Both the position numbers and the translations under genes were made by a program. This document shows positions 15,531 to 26,551 of a stretch of DNA of 64,000 nt, in pieces (within the stretch, counting starts at the first letter, position 1; every line of letters starts with the position of its first letter). This DNA is from Eleginops maclovinus (Eukaryota; Chordata; Actinopteri; Perciformes; Eleginopidae): positions 23,344,207-23,408,206 of the forward strand of contig NC_086354.1 in the NCBI RefSeq assembly GCF_036324505.1. The letters are read 5' to 3'. Below the pieces are notes generated by a model. That model did not search any database and had not been told where the DNA came from. It saw only the letters and a list, made by a program, of their open reading frames with translations.

Positions 15531-16102
15531 GTTTTGAACCTACCTTAATTCTTACGATGCAACACACACTTAAGGTAAGAGTAATCCGTTGATCGACGGG
15601 GCGTCAATGTAGCTTTTCTTTTCTGGGTTCAAAGCATTGCATATTCTGTAACTCCCTGTGTTCTACAATAGGTTCTGATTTGAGATGACCGTCCATCTTT
15701 CTCCAACGATGGCTTACCAGGTGGATCAGAAACAAGTAGCCATGACTGCAAGGAGGCCAGTTGATGCACGACGAGTCAGCGATGAGATATAGTCGTCCTT
15801 TTGCAAATAGAAAATACTGGGATTGAAAATTCAGTAAAAAAATTTAAAAAGTCAAAGAAAATAATAATAAAAAATATATTTAAAAATATATGATTGATAA
15901 TAATATGAAAAAACCACATATAAATAATAACAATAGTATGAAAATAATAATAAATATTATATAATAATAAAATGAAATGTATAAAAAGTAATAATAACAA
16001 CAACAATAATACACCTTATTTATACTGTAATGCATTTTCCAAACAAAGATAGAACTCAAATAAAAAAACTGAGCACAAACTAATACTTAAATGAAATAGA
16101 AG
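15531..16102. repeat. AT-rich low-complexity stretch
   Basis: From about 15830 to 16090 the sequence is almost entirely A/T with ATA/AAT trinucleotide texture ('aataataataaaaaatatat'). The first 300 bases (15531-15830) are anonymous. No gene is seen. Confidence 0.75.
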
Positions 16103-16430
16103 ATTAGAATCGGAGGATGAAACCCTCTTTATTAGTCACATACATGCACACAGCAGAGCACACACAGTGAAATTGGTCCTCTGCATTTAACCCATCCTAG
16201 TTCTAGGAGCAGTGGGCAGCTATTGTGCAGCGCCCGGGGAGCAATGGGGAGGGGGGATTGGAGGTGTCCGGTGCCTTGCTCAAGGGCACCACAGCAGGGC
16301 CTAGGAGGTGAACTGGGACCTCTCCAAGTAGCAGTCCACTTTCCATGTTTTTTCAAGTCTGTTCGGGGACTTGAACCGGCGACCCTACGATTCCCAGTCC
16401 AAGCCCCTACTGACTGAGCCACTGCTGGAC
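16103..16430 (-). mobile_element. tRNA-derived SINE, full-length copy
   Basis: Read on the minus strand it starts 'gtccagcagtggctcagtca', a tRNA-like head. The head has an A box (16405-16422) and a B box 'ggttcaagtcc' (16367-16377). A body follows with 'tgcccttgagcaaggcaccg' and 'gctccccgggcgctgcacaa', then a tail ending 'actaataaagagggtttcat'. The plus-strand copy at 53312-53551 is the same family but lacks about 85 bases of the body. Such SINEs are transcribed by RNA polymerase III and mobilised by a LINE. The AATAAA-like tail suggests a shared LINE 3' end. Short overlapping frames (16132-16422 minus, 16223-16417 plus) are not genes. Confidence 0.88.
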
Positions 16431-16489
16431 TATAACAGGTAAAACAACAAAGGAAGTTAAATCTTAAAACAGCAGTAATACAACATTCC

Positions 16490-16720
16490 TAAAAGCACTT
16501 ACAGGCCTTTCTCTAAAACTAGTGTGCAGCCCTGATCTCCTCAGTCAGGTCATTCCAGAGTTCAGGTCCAGCATCGATGCCTCTGAGGAGCTCAGGGTGC
16601 AGGGGGGCGGGGGGCGTAAGGCACTGAGAGGACAAATAGCCCGGAGCAAGGCCTCTCTGTAAGTAAGCAAAAAGGTCTTAAAATCAATTCTAAAAAGAAA
16701 TAAAACAAATTAGCATTAAG
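16490..16720 (-). mobile_element. Probable decayed LINE reverse-transcriptase segment
   Basis: The pieces 'cctgatctcctcagtcaggt', then 'cattccagag', and finally 'ggtcttaaaatcaattctaa' resemble, in the same order, the antisense of a degenerate LINE reverse-transcriptase C-terminal region common in fish. The last piece has the same core ('ttaaaatcaattctaaa') as the better-supported LINE remnant at 24066-24082. No open frame survives. Confidence 0.42.
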
Positions 16721-18529
16721 CAGCTGGCCGAGGAAGTAAAAGCAAAACCCCAGACATGTCCTCATTTATACATTTAAGAAATGTCACACTTTAGTCTAAT
16801 TATTGGACGGTGTTTGGTCATAACAAATAGATTAAGTGATGGGTTGAACCGGATAAACAAAGCCGGTTTTTAATGATAGTCACTGAGGATCCTGTTCATT
16901 CCAGAGTTTGTTTTTGTCTTTACTCAGGTACCGGCTGGCCTTCTTTAAAAGAAAAATAAATAAGATGACAGCTCTGCATCGTCAGCCAGCTGTGTAATTA
17001 CGGAGGAGCAAATGACAGCCGTGTTTTTGGTATGATCAAGAAAATGTCAGCAATGCGGCCGCACAAAAGCCACTGCTTTGTTTGTCAGAGATGCTGTACA
17101 AAGAGCACGGACGTGTGTGTGTTGGAGCGTGCAAATGTGTGTTTAAGGTTGTGTGGATGCAATGATGTGTGTGTATGAGCATGTCCTCACAGGTAAATAC
17201 GTAGCTTACTACAGTGCATACCTGCGCCTGCAGCTCCCTCCTCCTCTGCAAGTATCTGCCTGCTTTTGTTTTTCCTGTTTCTCAATGGGGCCGGCCACTG
17301 ACTCAATGCAGCCTTTATACCTCACTGTGCACGCCGCTGCCCTGCAGATTTGAAACAAAGCCCACACCTGTAACGCAAACTCCCTGCCCACAGTCGCCTT
17401 TGATCGCCCTTGTTAAGCAATTGGATGTTTCAGCGATGCGTGGGTGGCACACTGAGCTATTCACCAAGACAAAAACATGTCTGGGGTTTAAGCCTGATGG
17501 AACTTGAGCAGGCCAATGAAAAATCTGGTTTGGAGCTTGCTGGTTATTGGGTAACACTCAACAAACAGTGTGTTATTGTGCTCCCAGCCGTGATGCGCTG
17601 ACAGGATACTTAAAGTGGAGGCCACTGGATGAGAGAGTTTTAAAAACGATATCCTTCCTGGGAAAGAGAATGTATTGTGTACTTTAACAGGTTTTGCATC
17701 TCTTATAACATAGCTTTACAAAAGATTTAAGGTCCCTTAAGTTGAAAACACACGTTCATGATTGGAGAATGATGAATGCGAATATGAAGAGTTGTAATTA
17801 CTCGGTCCATTCAGCAGGTGTGCAATGGAAAAGTGTCCTTGTAAATGAAAATGAACACTCTAAAACTGGCTGATACGTACCTGCATGCAATACAGAGCTA
17901 CAAAACAGTCCTTTAAGGGGATCATTTAACCACCTTTCATCACCAGATGGAGGATTGTGCAATATATGTGATCAGAGTTCTCTTGATAAACTTCAAAATC
18001 TTTACTTCATCAGAATACTTTTTTTTGTTGCTCCATTTTAATACAGTAAAATAAATAAATGACACAAATTGAATAAAAATATGTATTTAAATACAATAAA
18101 TAAATGAAAAGCAATACACATGTAAATTAAATCTAAATATTTTAATTAATAGTTAAATAATTAATTAATACCTAAAAGAAATTCCAATAAAAGTTGCAAT
18201 TAAATTAAATGTATTGAGCCAGAGTAATGACACCACAATATCAAACATAATATATTAAATGCAAAAATGTTAGTTTAAAATATCTTTATTATGAGTAATT
18301 TATTAAAAGTATTATGCGAGCAGCTAAATCTGAGTACAAGTACTTCAAAACTGTAATTTCATCAGCTTCAAAGCAAGTGTTTTGTCACCTCAGCTTTCCT
18401 GTGGGAAGTTTAGTGCCTCATCATGCAGTCTGGGACCCTCTGACTGAGGGGACTGCTGGGAGGGAGGGAGGGAGGGAGGGAGGAGAGAAGTGCCTGGGGG
18501 CCCATTACCTCATAATCCCATCATGCTCC
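16721..18529. other. Anonymous DNA, AT-rich at the right
   Basis: No gene was recognised. 17100-17180 is TG-rich and 18030-18300 is strongly AT-rich. A (GGGA)n run lies at 18459-18484. Short frames at 17200-17560 overlap on both strands and look random. Confidence 0.5.
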
Positions 18530-18745
18530 TGTCTGTGACAGCATTATGCTCCTGTCATGGCAACTCTAAAAGCTACCCTGTGGTTTTTACTTTTAGGTAC
18601 AGTTTTATCTCATCTGTTGTATCAGTTGATGTGGTTGTTCCTGCATCTTACCACAGACCATTTTTGTCCATTGCAATTCTTGAAAGCACTATTTCATACC
18701 TATTGTGCACATGCCAAATAAAGTTCCTGACTCTTTAAATCTTGA
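18530..18745 (+). mobile_element. Possible L2-like LINE 3' tail
   Basis: It ends 'gtgcacatgccaaataaagt' and then 'tcctgactctttaaatcttgaa'-like sequence. This is the layout of the better copy at 2830-3052: a 'gcacatg-caataaa' core, then repeats of a CTTGAA type. It is diverged; the 5' limit is uncertain. Confidence 0.45.
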
Positions 18746-19009
18746 AAAGTATAAAAAACAAACATATATTAAATACACAATTCAGCCAATTTCATCCAGA
18801 CACCAAAGCAACTGAATATCCTGTACACAATGAAGAAGTTCAGGACTGGTGTGTAGAAAATCAGGTAATCCATCTTGCATCTCTTCCTATTGTCCCGTCT
18901 CTCCACCTCACGCTCCGCTCCAACCCTTAAGTGGTTAACAGCCATCTAGCTGACTCTTAAATGGCCCAGATTGCCATTACTAAGGTTTTCTGGAGCCATC
19001 CCTTAGCCT
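18746..19009. other. Anonymous non-coding DNA
   Basis: Nothing was recognised. Confidence 0.4.
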
Positions 19010-19280
19010 TTTAATGACAGCTGCTTCCGCCATTAATTCTCAATCAATAATGCAAAAACACTCAGAGCGAAGTCCATCCTGCCACAGCTTTATTTTCTAA
19101 TGCTCTCCGAAAGCTAATGAGTCAGGCTAATTGGTCCGTCATCATCACCACTCAGGAGTTTACCAGAGGAAGTGGCTCTTTCCTTTTGAGCTTTAAAGAA
19201 CATTCGATAAACAACTGGTTCCCACTAAAGGACCCGCACAACCTGAGCGGCCTCCTGACAGCACACTGGAATGTTTCTCA
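19010..19280. promoter_or_regulatory. Candidate conserved non-coding element
   Basis: Repeat-free sequence with several TAAT cores in close order ('gccattaattctcaatcaat', 'gctaatgagtcaggctaatt') and an E-box-like 'cagctg'. The character suggests an enhancer, but no conservation test was possible. Confidence 0.28.
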
Positions 19281-19559
19281 TACACAGCCTTTTTTTGCAG
19301 ACTATCTTTCTGTGCACTGCAAGGCTTCCAAACTCGCATAGCAACACTATGAATGTTGTGCATGAGTATTAACAGACCTCTGAGAAGCTGCATGTTATTT
19401 TAATAAGGTTTTTATTCCCTTCTGATCATGGGAAGAAACCAGGCAAGAGGGCTTACTTTTACTATGAGTGTTGCAAAGAGCAATGGTCCTGAAATAAAAT
19501 CATAAATGCATGTGTGGTTGTAAGAGAACAAGTTCCACATTTTAGGAAAGAGGCTTGTT

Positions 19560-19665
19560 CACTTGTTCTTGCAGAGAGATATAAATAGAAACATGAGGCT
19601 AATGTTAGCAGCGAGTTAGCTTAGCATAAAGACATAAAACAGAGCCAGGAAGCTAGACTGATATC
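19560..19665 (+). mobile_element. Fragment of a dispersed fish repeat
   Basis: The string 'gagttagcttagcataaaga' followed by 'acagagccaggaagctag' matches my recollection of a repeat widespread in teleosts ('agcttagcataaagactg…gctagcctggctctgtc'). The class is not established and the ends are not defined. Confidence 0.4.
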
Positions 19666-20049
19666 AGATATGCCTACTTTTCAAGATGACTTGTTTAATT
19701 GTTGCATTTTTTCACGATTTTCACAAAATTAGAACAAAAAAGGAAAGAAATTCTTTACATTTCCCCCAGTTTGACTCATGTTTGCACGAAATGCATCCAT
19801 ATCCATTTCACTTTTTGCACAGGCTGATGCTTTGGTGTGGAATTTTGCGTTTGCCTTGTGATACAACTGTAAGCGTAGTTGGGTAGAAGGGTGGGTTTCA
19901 TAGCTTTAGTTAATATGATATGCTAAGGATAATTAGCTAGGGAAGAGAAACCATAAAGAATCGAGACAAAGCTGAATCTCAAAGCCTCATGAGTTCCTCA
20001 GCAAGGAACACAATCAATGAACGCGCTGTGGAAAGCAGCGAGTGTGTCT
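19666..20049. other. Anonymous non-coding DNA
   Basis: Nothing was recognised. Confidence 0.4.
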
Positions 20050-20480
20050 CTTCTGCATGTATGATTTATTGTAACATTAACTCCATAATACCACTCAATA
20101 GTGACTGGGAGGCTATTTCCTAATGGTAATTCACCTCATTTAGCAAAGCACACTACGGGGCATTGTGTTTGTTTATGGTCCCAATAATGCATCTGGGAGT
20201 CCAGCAGTTATGAGGGATGAACTGGAGTTGTATTAGCCATCATCAAAGGCTGGGTAAAACGGCTGTTTGGAAATGCAATCATTGTGCCGTACATAAATTT
20301 CCCTCTGAGCTCATTCTGCCCCTCCTCTCTGCTTTTGCCGATATGAGAGGGCTTCCCAAATCCAATATTATCTTGTAAAAACATGTACGCCCGATGGATT
20401 ATCCATAAATCACGCTGTATGCAATACCGCTGCATGATCGGGGTCATGTAATCATCTCCATCATTTCAAACAAACAGTCC
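20050..20480. promoter_or_regulatory. Candidate conserved non-coding element
   Basis: A repeat-free block of about 430 bases with Hox/Cdx-like 'tttatgg' (near 20173), 'ccataaatca' (near 20403), octamer-like 'atgcaat' and several ATTA cores. It is among the best enhancer-like blocks of the window by eye. Short minus-strand frame 20208-20447 has no protein family look. Confidence 0.3.
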
Positions 20481-21585
20481 CCCGGCGGATCGATACAGGT
20501 TCAGACGGAGGCGAGAGGAATGTTTTTCTCCATGGATTTTGTAATCAGCGAGTGAGACGGTTGTGTATTTTTCAGTAAAGACTAAGTGCACGAGGTGACT
20601 AAATGGATGCAGTATTGAATTGTGCTTTAAATACAGGACCAGATGACCTTATTTGACGGAAGGACAGTTGTCGGGTGTTGCAAAGGCCGGTGATTTGTGG
20701 ACAGCTGTGGCCCAAAGGTTAGAACGCCCCGACTTCTATCAGAGTCGGTGGTTGGGATTCAGCTCAGTGTTTCGTTAAATGGCCTCTTAATGTGAATATG
20801 GATAGCCGGATAAATATGCAGAACATATTCCTTCATTGCTTAACAGTTGCATGATTGATGCATGAGGGAAATCAATAAACTTAAAACGTGCTAAATGAAT
20901 GCGTTGAAATGCTTTGTAGCTCAATAGTGCTAACATTTCTACCTGGGAAAGTAGGATTACCCTCCAGAGAGTTTCAGATCTGAAGTTGCAGCCATTTCTT
21001 TCTGAGAATGACAGTATGTTTATCCTAGAGTGCAGAAAAACTTGTATTCTCCTGTGAAATGTCACGTTGGTTCCGATTGCAGATCCTTTATTTCCTTTCC
21101 ACAGGAAGTTCTGTGATGAAACTCGCTTTGATACTGGGAAAATCATTGGTTCCTCATCATTCTGACTGTGCAATGTTTGGTCTGCCATCAGAAAAGACAC
21201 TGGAAACTCAGGATATGGAAACGTAGGACAGTGTTCGGCGTGACCGCTGTGCTTGTTCAGGCTGTTTGTAAAGCAAATATTTTAGCGGGGGGACTGCCAA
21301 TGAACTCCCCAAAGAATATATTTACCAATCAGTTTACATCACTTTGAAGAAATAGACTTTATAACTTTATGTTGTGAGTTTTATTGTCAATGTTGGTGTC
21401 AGAAGGCACAAATCAGATCTCTAGTGCACTACACCATGGACAATCGGGCTTTTTGATACTAGTTGATCTCCTTATAAGACAGTTAATGATGAAAATCAAA
21501 AGAGAAGAGCTGAGAAAAATAGGGAGAGAGATTTGAAAGGTATTAAATAAAACTAGAGGAGTTAAAGTACACCATTTTCTTCTGA
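20481..21585. other. Anonymous non-coding DNA
   Basis: No gene was recognised. The 137-codon minus-strand frame 20787-21200 begins with ATG but shows no domain, and codon use is unremarkable. Confidence 0.45.
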
Positions 21586-21639
21586 ATTGTAGTGGAGTAG
21601 AAGTTCCTCAAAAATGTACTTAAGTACTTCCCATCTCTG
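21586..21639 (-). mobile_element. Terminal fragment of the CAGAGGTGG/CAGTGGTGG hAT-like family
   Basis: 'tagtggagtagaagttcctc', then 'tgtacttaagtacttcccat' and 'ctctg' mirror the terminal arm of copy B (25200-25254): the phrase 'gtagtggagtaaaagta' followed by a C-rich end in 'ctctg'. It is only about 54 bases. Confidence 0.5.
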
Positions 21640-22039
21640 GTTTCATATTCTACCTCAGCTGCGATCACTGAAAGCTGCTCAAGATTTATCTCCAGGTAGA
21701 TACTGTTAAGAAGGTTCTAAAGAAGATCAGGAAGCTTCTAGTTTAAAGTCAACAGTATTTATTAATGCAATAGTGCAGTAGGTTTACAACAGAGCACAGC
21801 TGTGGTTCCTCCATCCAATTCACTGATCCACAGTCCACATAAAGCAGTCATCTGTCTGTCGTTGCATGGATGAAAGAGACCGTTCCTCTTTCTGACATCA
21901 TGTTTTATATTCCCCCTCTCATATTTGGTCTTCTTTCCATTGGCTGATACGGAGGGGGCGGTTCCATTCTGTTTCGTCATCTTCTTCTGTCGACCTCTGA
22001 TGACACACTCATAACGTATGTCTTATGATATTTTATTAT
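21640..22039. other. Anonymous non-coding DNA
   Basis: Nothing was recognised. Confidence 0.4.
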
Positions 22040-22830
22040 GAGTGAATGAATGAACGTTATTGTCGATCAGACCATGCAATTAGTACAAGTAATTACACAG
22101 ATGATTGAAATTATGTTTCCCCATACTCCAAATGTGCAAGTAAAAGTTGACACACAACATATGACATGGTAGTACACACAGATTTAAACACAGCATATAC
22201 AGACAGGCAGAATAGAATATAGTTGCTGAGGTGAAATAATAACAAGTGCAATATGGTAAAGTGTAAAGTGCAGAACAGCACCATTGAGATAAGTACGTCT
22301 GTAATTACGGATGATGTTGTGCATGTGAAGAGCAAAGTACAGTACAGTTTTAAATGAAGATTAACATTCAGTTGGTCTTTGTGGGGGCCAGGGTTGTCAT
22401 GTTCATGGAATTTTCCTGGATGAGTTGAGTAAGTCTGATGGTCTGTGGGAAAAAGCTATTGCAAAGTCTGGTAGTCTTGCACCGCATGCTGCGGTAGCGC
22501 TTGCCAGACGGTAGAAGGGTGAACAGTTCGTGTGCTGGATGGGTGGGGTCATTGGTGATGTTGGTGGCTCTCTTGAGGCAGCGGGATGTGTACAGGTCCT
22601 GGATGGATGGTTGGGCTGATCTGGTGATTTTCTCTGCTGTCTTCACCACCCTCTGTAGGGCCTTCTGGTCAGCAACAGGGCAGCTGCCGTACCAGACTGA
22701 GAGGCTGCTGGTAAGAATGCTCTCAATAGCACCCCTGTAAAAGGTGGTGGGAGCAGAAGAGGGGAGGTCAGCTCTCCTCATCCATATTATACAATCCCTC
22801 TGAGGTTTGTTGGTCATTAAACACATAATA
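22040..22830 (-). mobile_element. 5'-truncated L2/CR1-like LINE with 3' UTR
   Basis: The minus strand carries a reverse-transcriptase C-terminal coding part (22368-22826). It is followed by an AT-rich 3' UTR and an end made of 'cattcattcactcat', that is, a short ATTC tetranucleotide tail at 22040-22056. The tetranucleotide tail and 5' truncation are the usual marks of a dead-on-arrival non-LTR insertion. It is the best-preserved mobile element in the window. Confidence 0.87.
22368..22826 (-). pseudogene. LINE polyprotein C-terminal remnant (152 open codons)
   Basis: The deduced peptide contains 'TFYRGAIESILTSSLSVWYG', then 'DQKALQRVVKTAEKI', 'SIQDLYTSRCLKRATNI' and 'HELFTLLPSGKRYRSMRCKT'. 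These are the consecutive C-terminal blocks after the reverse-transcriptase thumb in L2/CR1-like LINEs of fish. They include the conserved SLLPSGKRYRS-type block, and the peptide ends a few tens of residues later at a natural stop. The catalytic FADD-type motif is not included, because the copy begins downstream of it; the first Met is internal and not a real start. About 150 codons remain of an expected polyprotein of roughly a thousand. The frame is open through the whole preserved part, suggesting a fairly recent insertion. No host function is indicated. Confidence 0.85.
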
Positions 22831-23889
22831 AATAGTAATGCAGCGTCAATGAGTAAGACTTGGATGCGGTGTGTTTAGCATGTAACTCCAAGCGTCATTC
22901 TCCCTCTACTCATATACTGTATACAATATAGTATCAGCTGCATGCTACCTGAGGCTGAAAACAATAACCGGAAGTACAGAAAGTCCGGTCTGTCGAGAAA
23001 CAGTGAATTATATCCTTCAATGTTCCGTTTCAAAATATTGATTATTCTTACAATACCTAAAAAAACTGAGATGTTCAATAACTTCCAGGTGAGTATGACA
23101 AAAACAACAGTCTCCTAAAATGACTCTGAAATAATGCAGAGCTTTATCTCCGACACAGTTCAACGTGAGAGTGTTATTTCAGTATGCAGGTGGCATTCCT
23201 GCGCATCAAATATACCCCGGAGCTGATGCATGTTGCTGTCACTCCCGCAGTGGACGGACAGGCAGGTAACTGGAGTTCAGAGACGTCCGTTAGATAAATA
23301 TCCACGTCAGACAGCGACCCTGGATTTATATCAGTCTTTGAAATGAATGGCACATGATGGAGGCATCCGTCAGGCGAGGGTGGAGACGGTTTGCCTTTAC
23401 TTTGACCCTTCAGTGCTTCTGCTTTGACCCTACAGTACGTATCTGTTTGAGTTGTAAGCTGCGCTCAGATGTCTAAGATCACTCCGTTGTAGCTTCAACC
23501 TGCCTCATTCCTAAAATAATAATAATGCTAACACTGATACTTACATTTTTCCTCTAAAGAAGACCACTTTACGCTGAAATGCATTCAGTGTGTACCGTTG
23601 TCTTCCCTTTTATTGAGTCTGTGTTTACTTTATCTCACCTATTCTAAATCAATGTTGAGGCGGATGTTTTGGGACCTCATAATAAAGAGTAGTGTGTGAG
23701 TGTGAGCGTGTAAACGTTTCCGTATAATACATGAACTCCGTTTAGATCTAGATGTGTTAATAGTGCTTTCGGTTTAGCGTCTGGTCCCCAATTCTAAAGC
23801 TCCCGAAAGCTATCTCCATTCTTTCATATGATTGTACTTCAAATGAAAGGAATTTAATTGAGTTTTAAAAAATCAATAAACGACATTAC
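22831..23889. other. Anonymous non-coding DNA
   Basis: No gene or classifiable repeat was seen. Confidence 0.45.
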
Positions 23890-24185
23890 ATGAAACGGCA
23901 ATTTATAAAAGGAGATTGATCACGTGAAATAAAGTCACTGATTCAGTGAGTCTTATTATAAAAGCAGAGGGGCCAGGACGGCAAAAGTGTAGATTTAGGA
24001 GATGTCCATGTGCAGTCGCTTGAGGCCGGACCGAGACATGTTTTACAATTGATTGGTAAAATATTAAAATCAATTCTAAATCCAACAGGGAGCCAATGGA
24101 GGACAATCAGAGGTGTAGTGGTGTGATGTTGACTTCTTAGTTCCCAGCATGCCATTTCACATTCAGCAACAAAAGCCTTGCAAAC
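23890..24185 (-). mobile_element. LINE reverse-transcriptase C-terminal remnant
   Basis: Minus-strand frame 23943-24155 reads 'TPLIVLHWLPVGFRIDFNIL' and then 'PINCKTCLGPAS'. This matches the 'LHWLPVxxRIDFKILLxxxKxLxGLAP' block of L2/CR1-like LINEs. The expected continuation is broken by frameshifts: the neighbouring frame 23903-24106 picks up 'HLLNLHFCRPGPSAF'. It lies immediately upstream of the minisatellite of element copy B. Confidence 0.72.
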
Positions 24186-24265
24186 TAAACAGGATTAAAG
24201 TCAGAAAAGGGAAACGTTGTGTTGCCTTTCTGCATTTGATCCTTTACTGTGGACTCTGATCTTGT

Positions 24266-24870
24266 GCTTGAGTAAAAGTAGAAGTACTCAGGTCTTGTGC
24301 TTGAGTAAAAGTAGAAGTACTCAGATCTTGTACTTGAGTAAAAGTAGAAGTACTCAGATCTTGTACTCAGTAAAAGTAGAAGTACTCAGATCTTGTACTC
24401 AGTAAAAGTAGAAGTACTCAGATCTTGTACTCAGTAAAAGAAGAAGTACTCAGATCTTGTACTTGAGTAAAAGTAGAAGTACTCAGGTCTTGTGCTTGAG
24501 TAAAAGTAGAAGTACTCAGATCTTGTACTCAGTAAAAGTAGAAGTACTCAGATCTTGTACTTGAGTAAAAGTAGAAGTACTCAGATCTTGTACTCAGTAA
24601 AAGAAGAAGTACTCAGATCTTGTACTTGAGTAAAGTAGAAGTACTCAGATCTTGTACTTGAGTAAAGTAGAAGTACTCAGGTCTTGTACTTGAGTAAAGT
24701 AGAAGTACTCAGGTCTTGTACTTGAGTAAAAGTAGAAGTACTCAGATCTTGTACTTGAGTAAAAGTAGAAGTACTCAGATCTTGTACCTGAGTAAAGTAG
24801 AAGTACTCAGATCTTGTACCTGAGTAAAGTAGAAATACTCAGATCTTGTACTTGAGTAAAGTAGAAGTAC
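24266..24870. repeat. Internal minisatellite of copy B, 19 units
   Basis: Units of 32-33 bp: 'cttgtacttgagtaaaagta' followed by 'gaagtactcagat'. Three sub-types are interspersed: 'gtacttgagtaaaag', 'gtactcagtaaaag' (shorter) and 'gtacttgagtaaag'. Similar sub-types cluster, which indicates local unit amplification. The open frame 24217-24405 is only the array in one phase. Confidence 0.95.
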
Positions 24871-25254
24871 CAGAGTGTAGGATTACTCTGTCACAGTAAA
24901 AGTATTCTAAATGTTCCTCCAGTGAAAGTAGAAAGTACTCTCATCTAAATGTACTTAAAGTAGCGACAGTAAAAGTAGTCATTGTCTGATTGGTCCATTT
25001 CAGAATAATATCTCTGATATGTTTTATAATGATTGATCATTAAAGTGTTCTCAGAGCTGGTAAAGGTGCAGCTAGTTTGAATGGCTTTGTATACTGCAGG
25101 GTAGCTGCTGGATTTACTGCAGGTGAACTAAAGTCTGATTTAAGGGCTGATTATATTTACCATCATTCATCCTAATCTGCCTAGCAACTAAAGGGATTAA
25201 ATACATGTAGTGGAGTAAAAGTACACTATTTACTCACTTGCTTTCCACCTCTGC
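24266..25254 (-). mobile_element. hAT-like non-autonomous element, copy B (minisatellite-bearing)
   Basis: This copy has the reverse orientation to copy A. It consists of a minisatellite of 19 units (24266-24870) and then an arm (24871-25254) almost identical to the left arm of A and to the arm of copy C. The right end reads 'ctttccacctctg', whose complement 'cagaggtgg' is a CAG-type terminus like that of A ('cagtggtgg'). The opposite terminus expected beyond the minisatellite is missing. No coding capacity was seen. Between B and C by eye I count about eight or nine differences over about 350 bases of the arm. Confidence 0.68.
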
Positions 25255-26052
25255 TTGTTCTGAAAGACTGAAACCCAAATATTTACCGCCCTCACATCAC
25301 ACGTAAACAGCAGATGACATTTAAAATAGAAATACAGTCCATATCAGTTGGGCGGATAAAAAGTGTGAAAGCCAGGAATACAAATTGAAAAGGAGTTGTT
25401 TGACAAAGAGGTTGACAGCCCCAAACACACTAGAATGATTGTATTTGACAAGTACAAGCCAAATAAAGTGTGACATTTATATTTCTCCGGGCCTCAGTCT
25501 GCTGACGGCACGAAACAACTTATTTATATGAAATGTTTTCGATGGAATTTTAAAATCGAGCAGCCTGTCAATCAGAGAGCAGAGCTGGCCTTCCTGCAGC
25601 TCAGCTCTTACACACAGTGGCTTCTGTTTCCCTCACACACACTGGGGAGGGTATGATAAGATCAACTTGTTTGGTTTGACAACATCATGTGACGGTGGAT
25701 GCAGCGCCGGATGATTATATCACGCCGGCTCTGTATCTGGAAGCATCGCGTCATTGTGTGGCGTGTCTTTTTTTAAAGTCACAGATGCCTTTTGGAGACC
25801 TCATGACCGACACACTTCTCTGTGCATTCAGTCAAAGCCTTTATCTACTGTATGAGGATCAGAAGACTTTGGTACACGGGGGGGAAATGGGTTTTATGAC
25901 CTTTGTTAAAGTTAATAAATAAAAAGATGAAATAAAATAAATATAAACATTATCAGTTAAAGAAACGAGAACACAAACGAATGAAATGAAACAGAATCAA
26001 ATATTTAAATAAACACAAGAAGATAAAGCACAAAGTACAATAACAGAAACAA
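25255..26052. other. Unique spacer between element copies B and C
   Basis: No gene is recognised. 25490-25760 is repeat-free and moderately GC-rich. 25915-26045 is A-rich. The 77-codon frame 25689-25922 is unremarkable. Confidence 0.45.
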
Positions 26053-26551
26053 TCAAAGTAGAAGTACTCAGATCTTGTACTTGAGTAAAGTAGAAGTACT
26101 CAGGTCTTGTTCTTGAGTAAAGTAGAAGTACTCAGATCTTGTACTTGAGTAAAAGTAGAAGTACTCAGATCTTGCACTTGAGTAAAGTAGAAGTACTCAG
26201 GTCTTGTACTTGAGTAAAAGTAGAAGTACTCGGATCTTGTACTTGAGTAAAGTAGAAGTACTCAGATCTTGTACTTGACTAAAAGTAGAAGTACTCGGAT
26301 CTTGTACTTGAGTAAAGTAGAAGTACTCAGATCTTGTACTTGAGTAAAGTAGAAGTACTCAGATCTTGTACTTGAGTAAAAGTAGAAGTACTCAGGTCTT
26401 GTACTTGAGTAAAGTAGAAGTACTCAGATCTTGTACTTGAGTAAAGTAGAAGTACTCAGATCTTGTTCTTGAGTAAAGTAGAAGTACTCAGATCTTGTAC
26501 TTGAGTAAATTAGAAGTACTCAGGTCTTGTACTTGAGTAAAGTAGAAGTAC
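26053..26551. repeat. Internal minisatellite of copy C, about 15 units
   Basis: Same 32-33 bp unit as copies A and B but dominated by the 'gtacttgagtaaagtagaag' (32-bp) sub-type. The 'actcagtaaaag' sub-type common in B is absent. The array has thus evolved independently in the two copies, although their arms are nearly identical. Confidence 0.95.

Noticed and set aside
20787..21200. 137-codon minus-strand frame with an ATG
   Set aside because: No domain, family resemblance or splice context; this length is expected by chance in 64 kb of six-frame AT-rich DNA.
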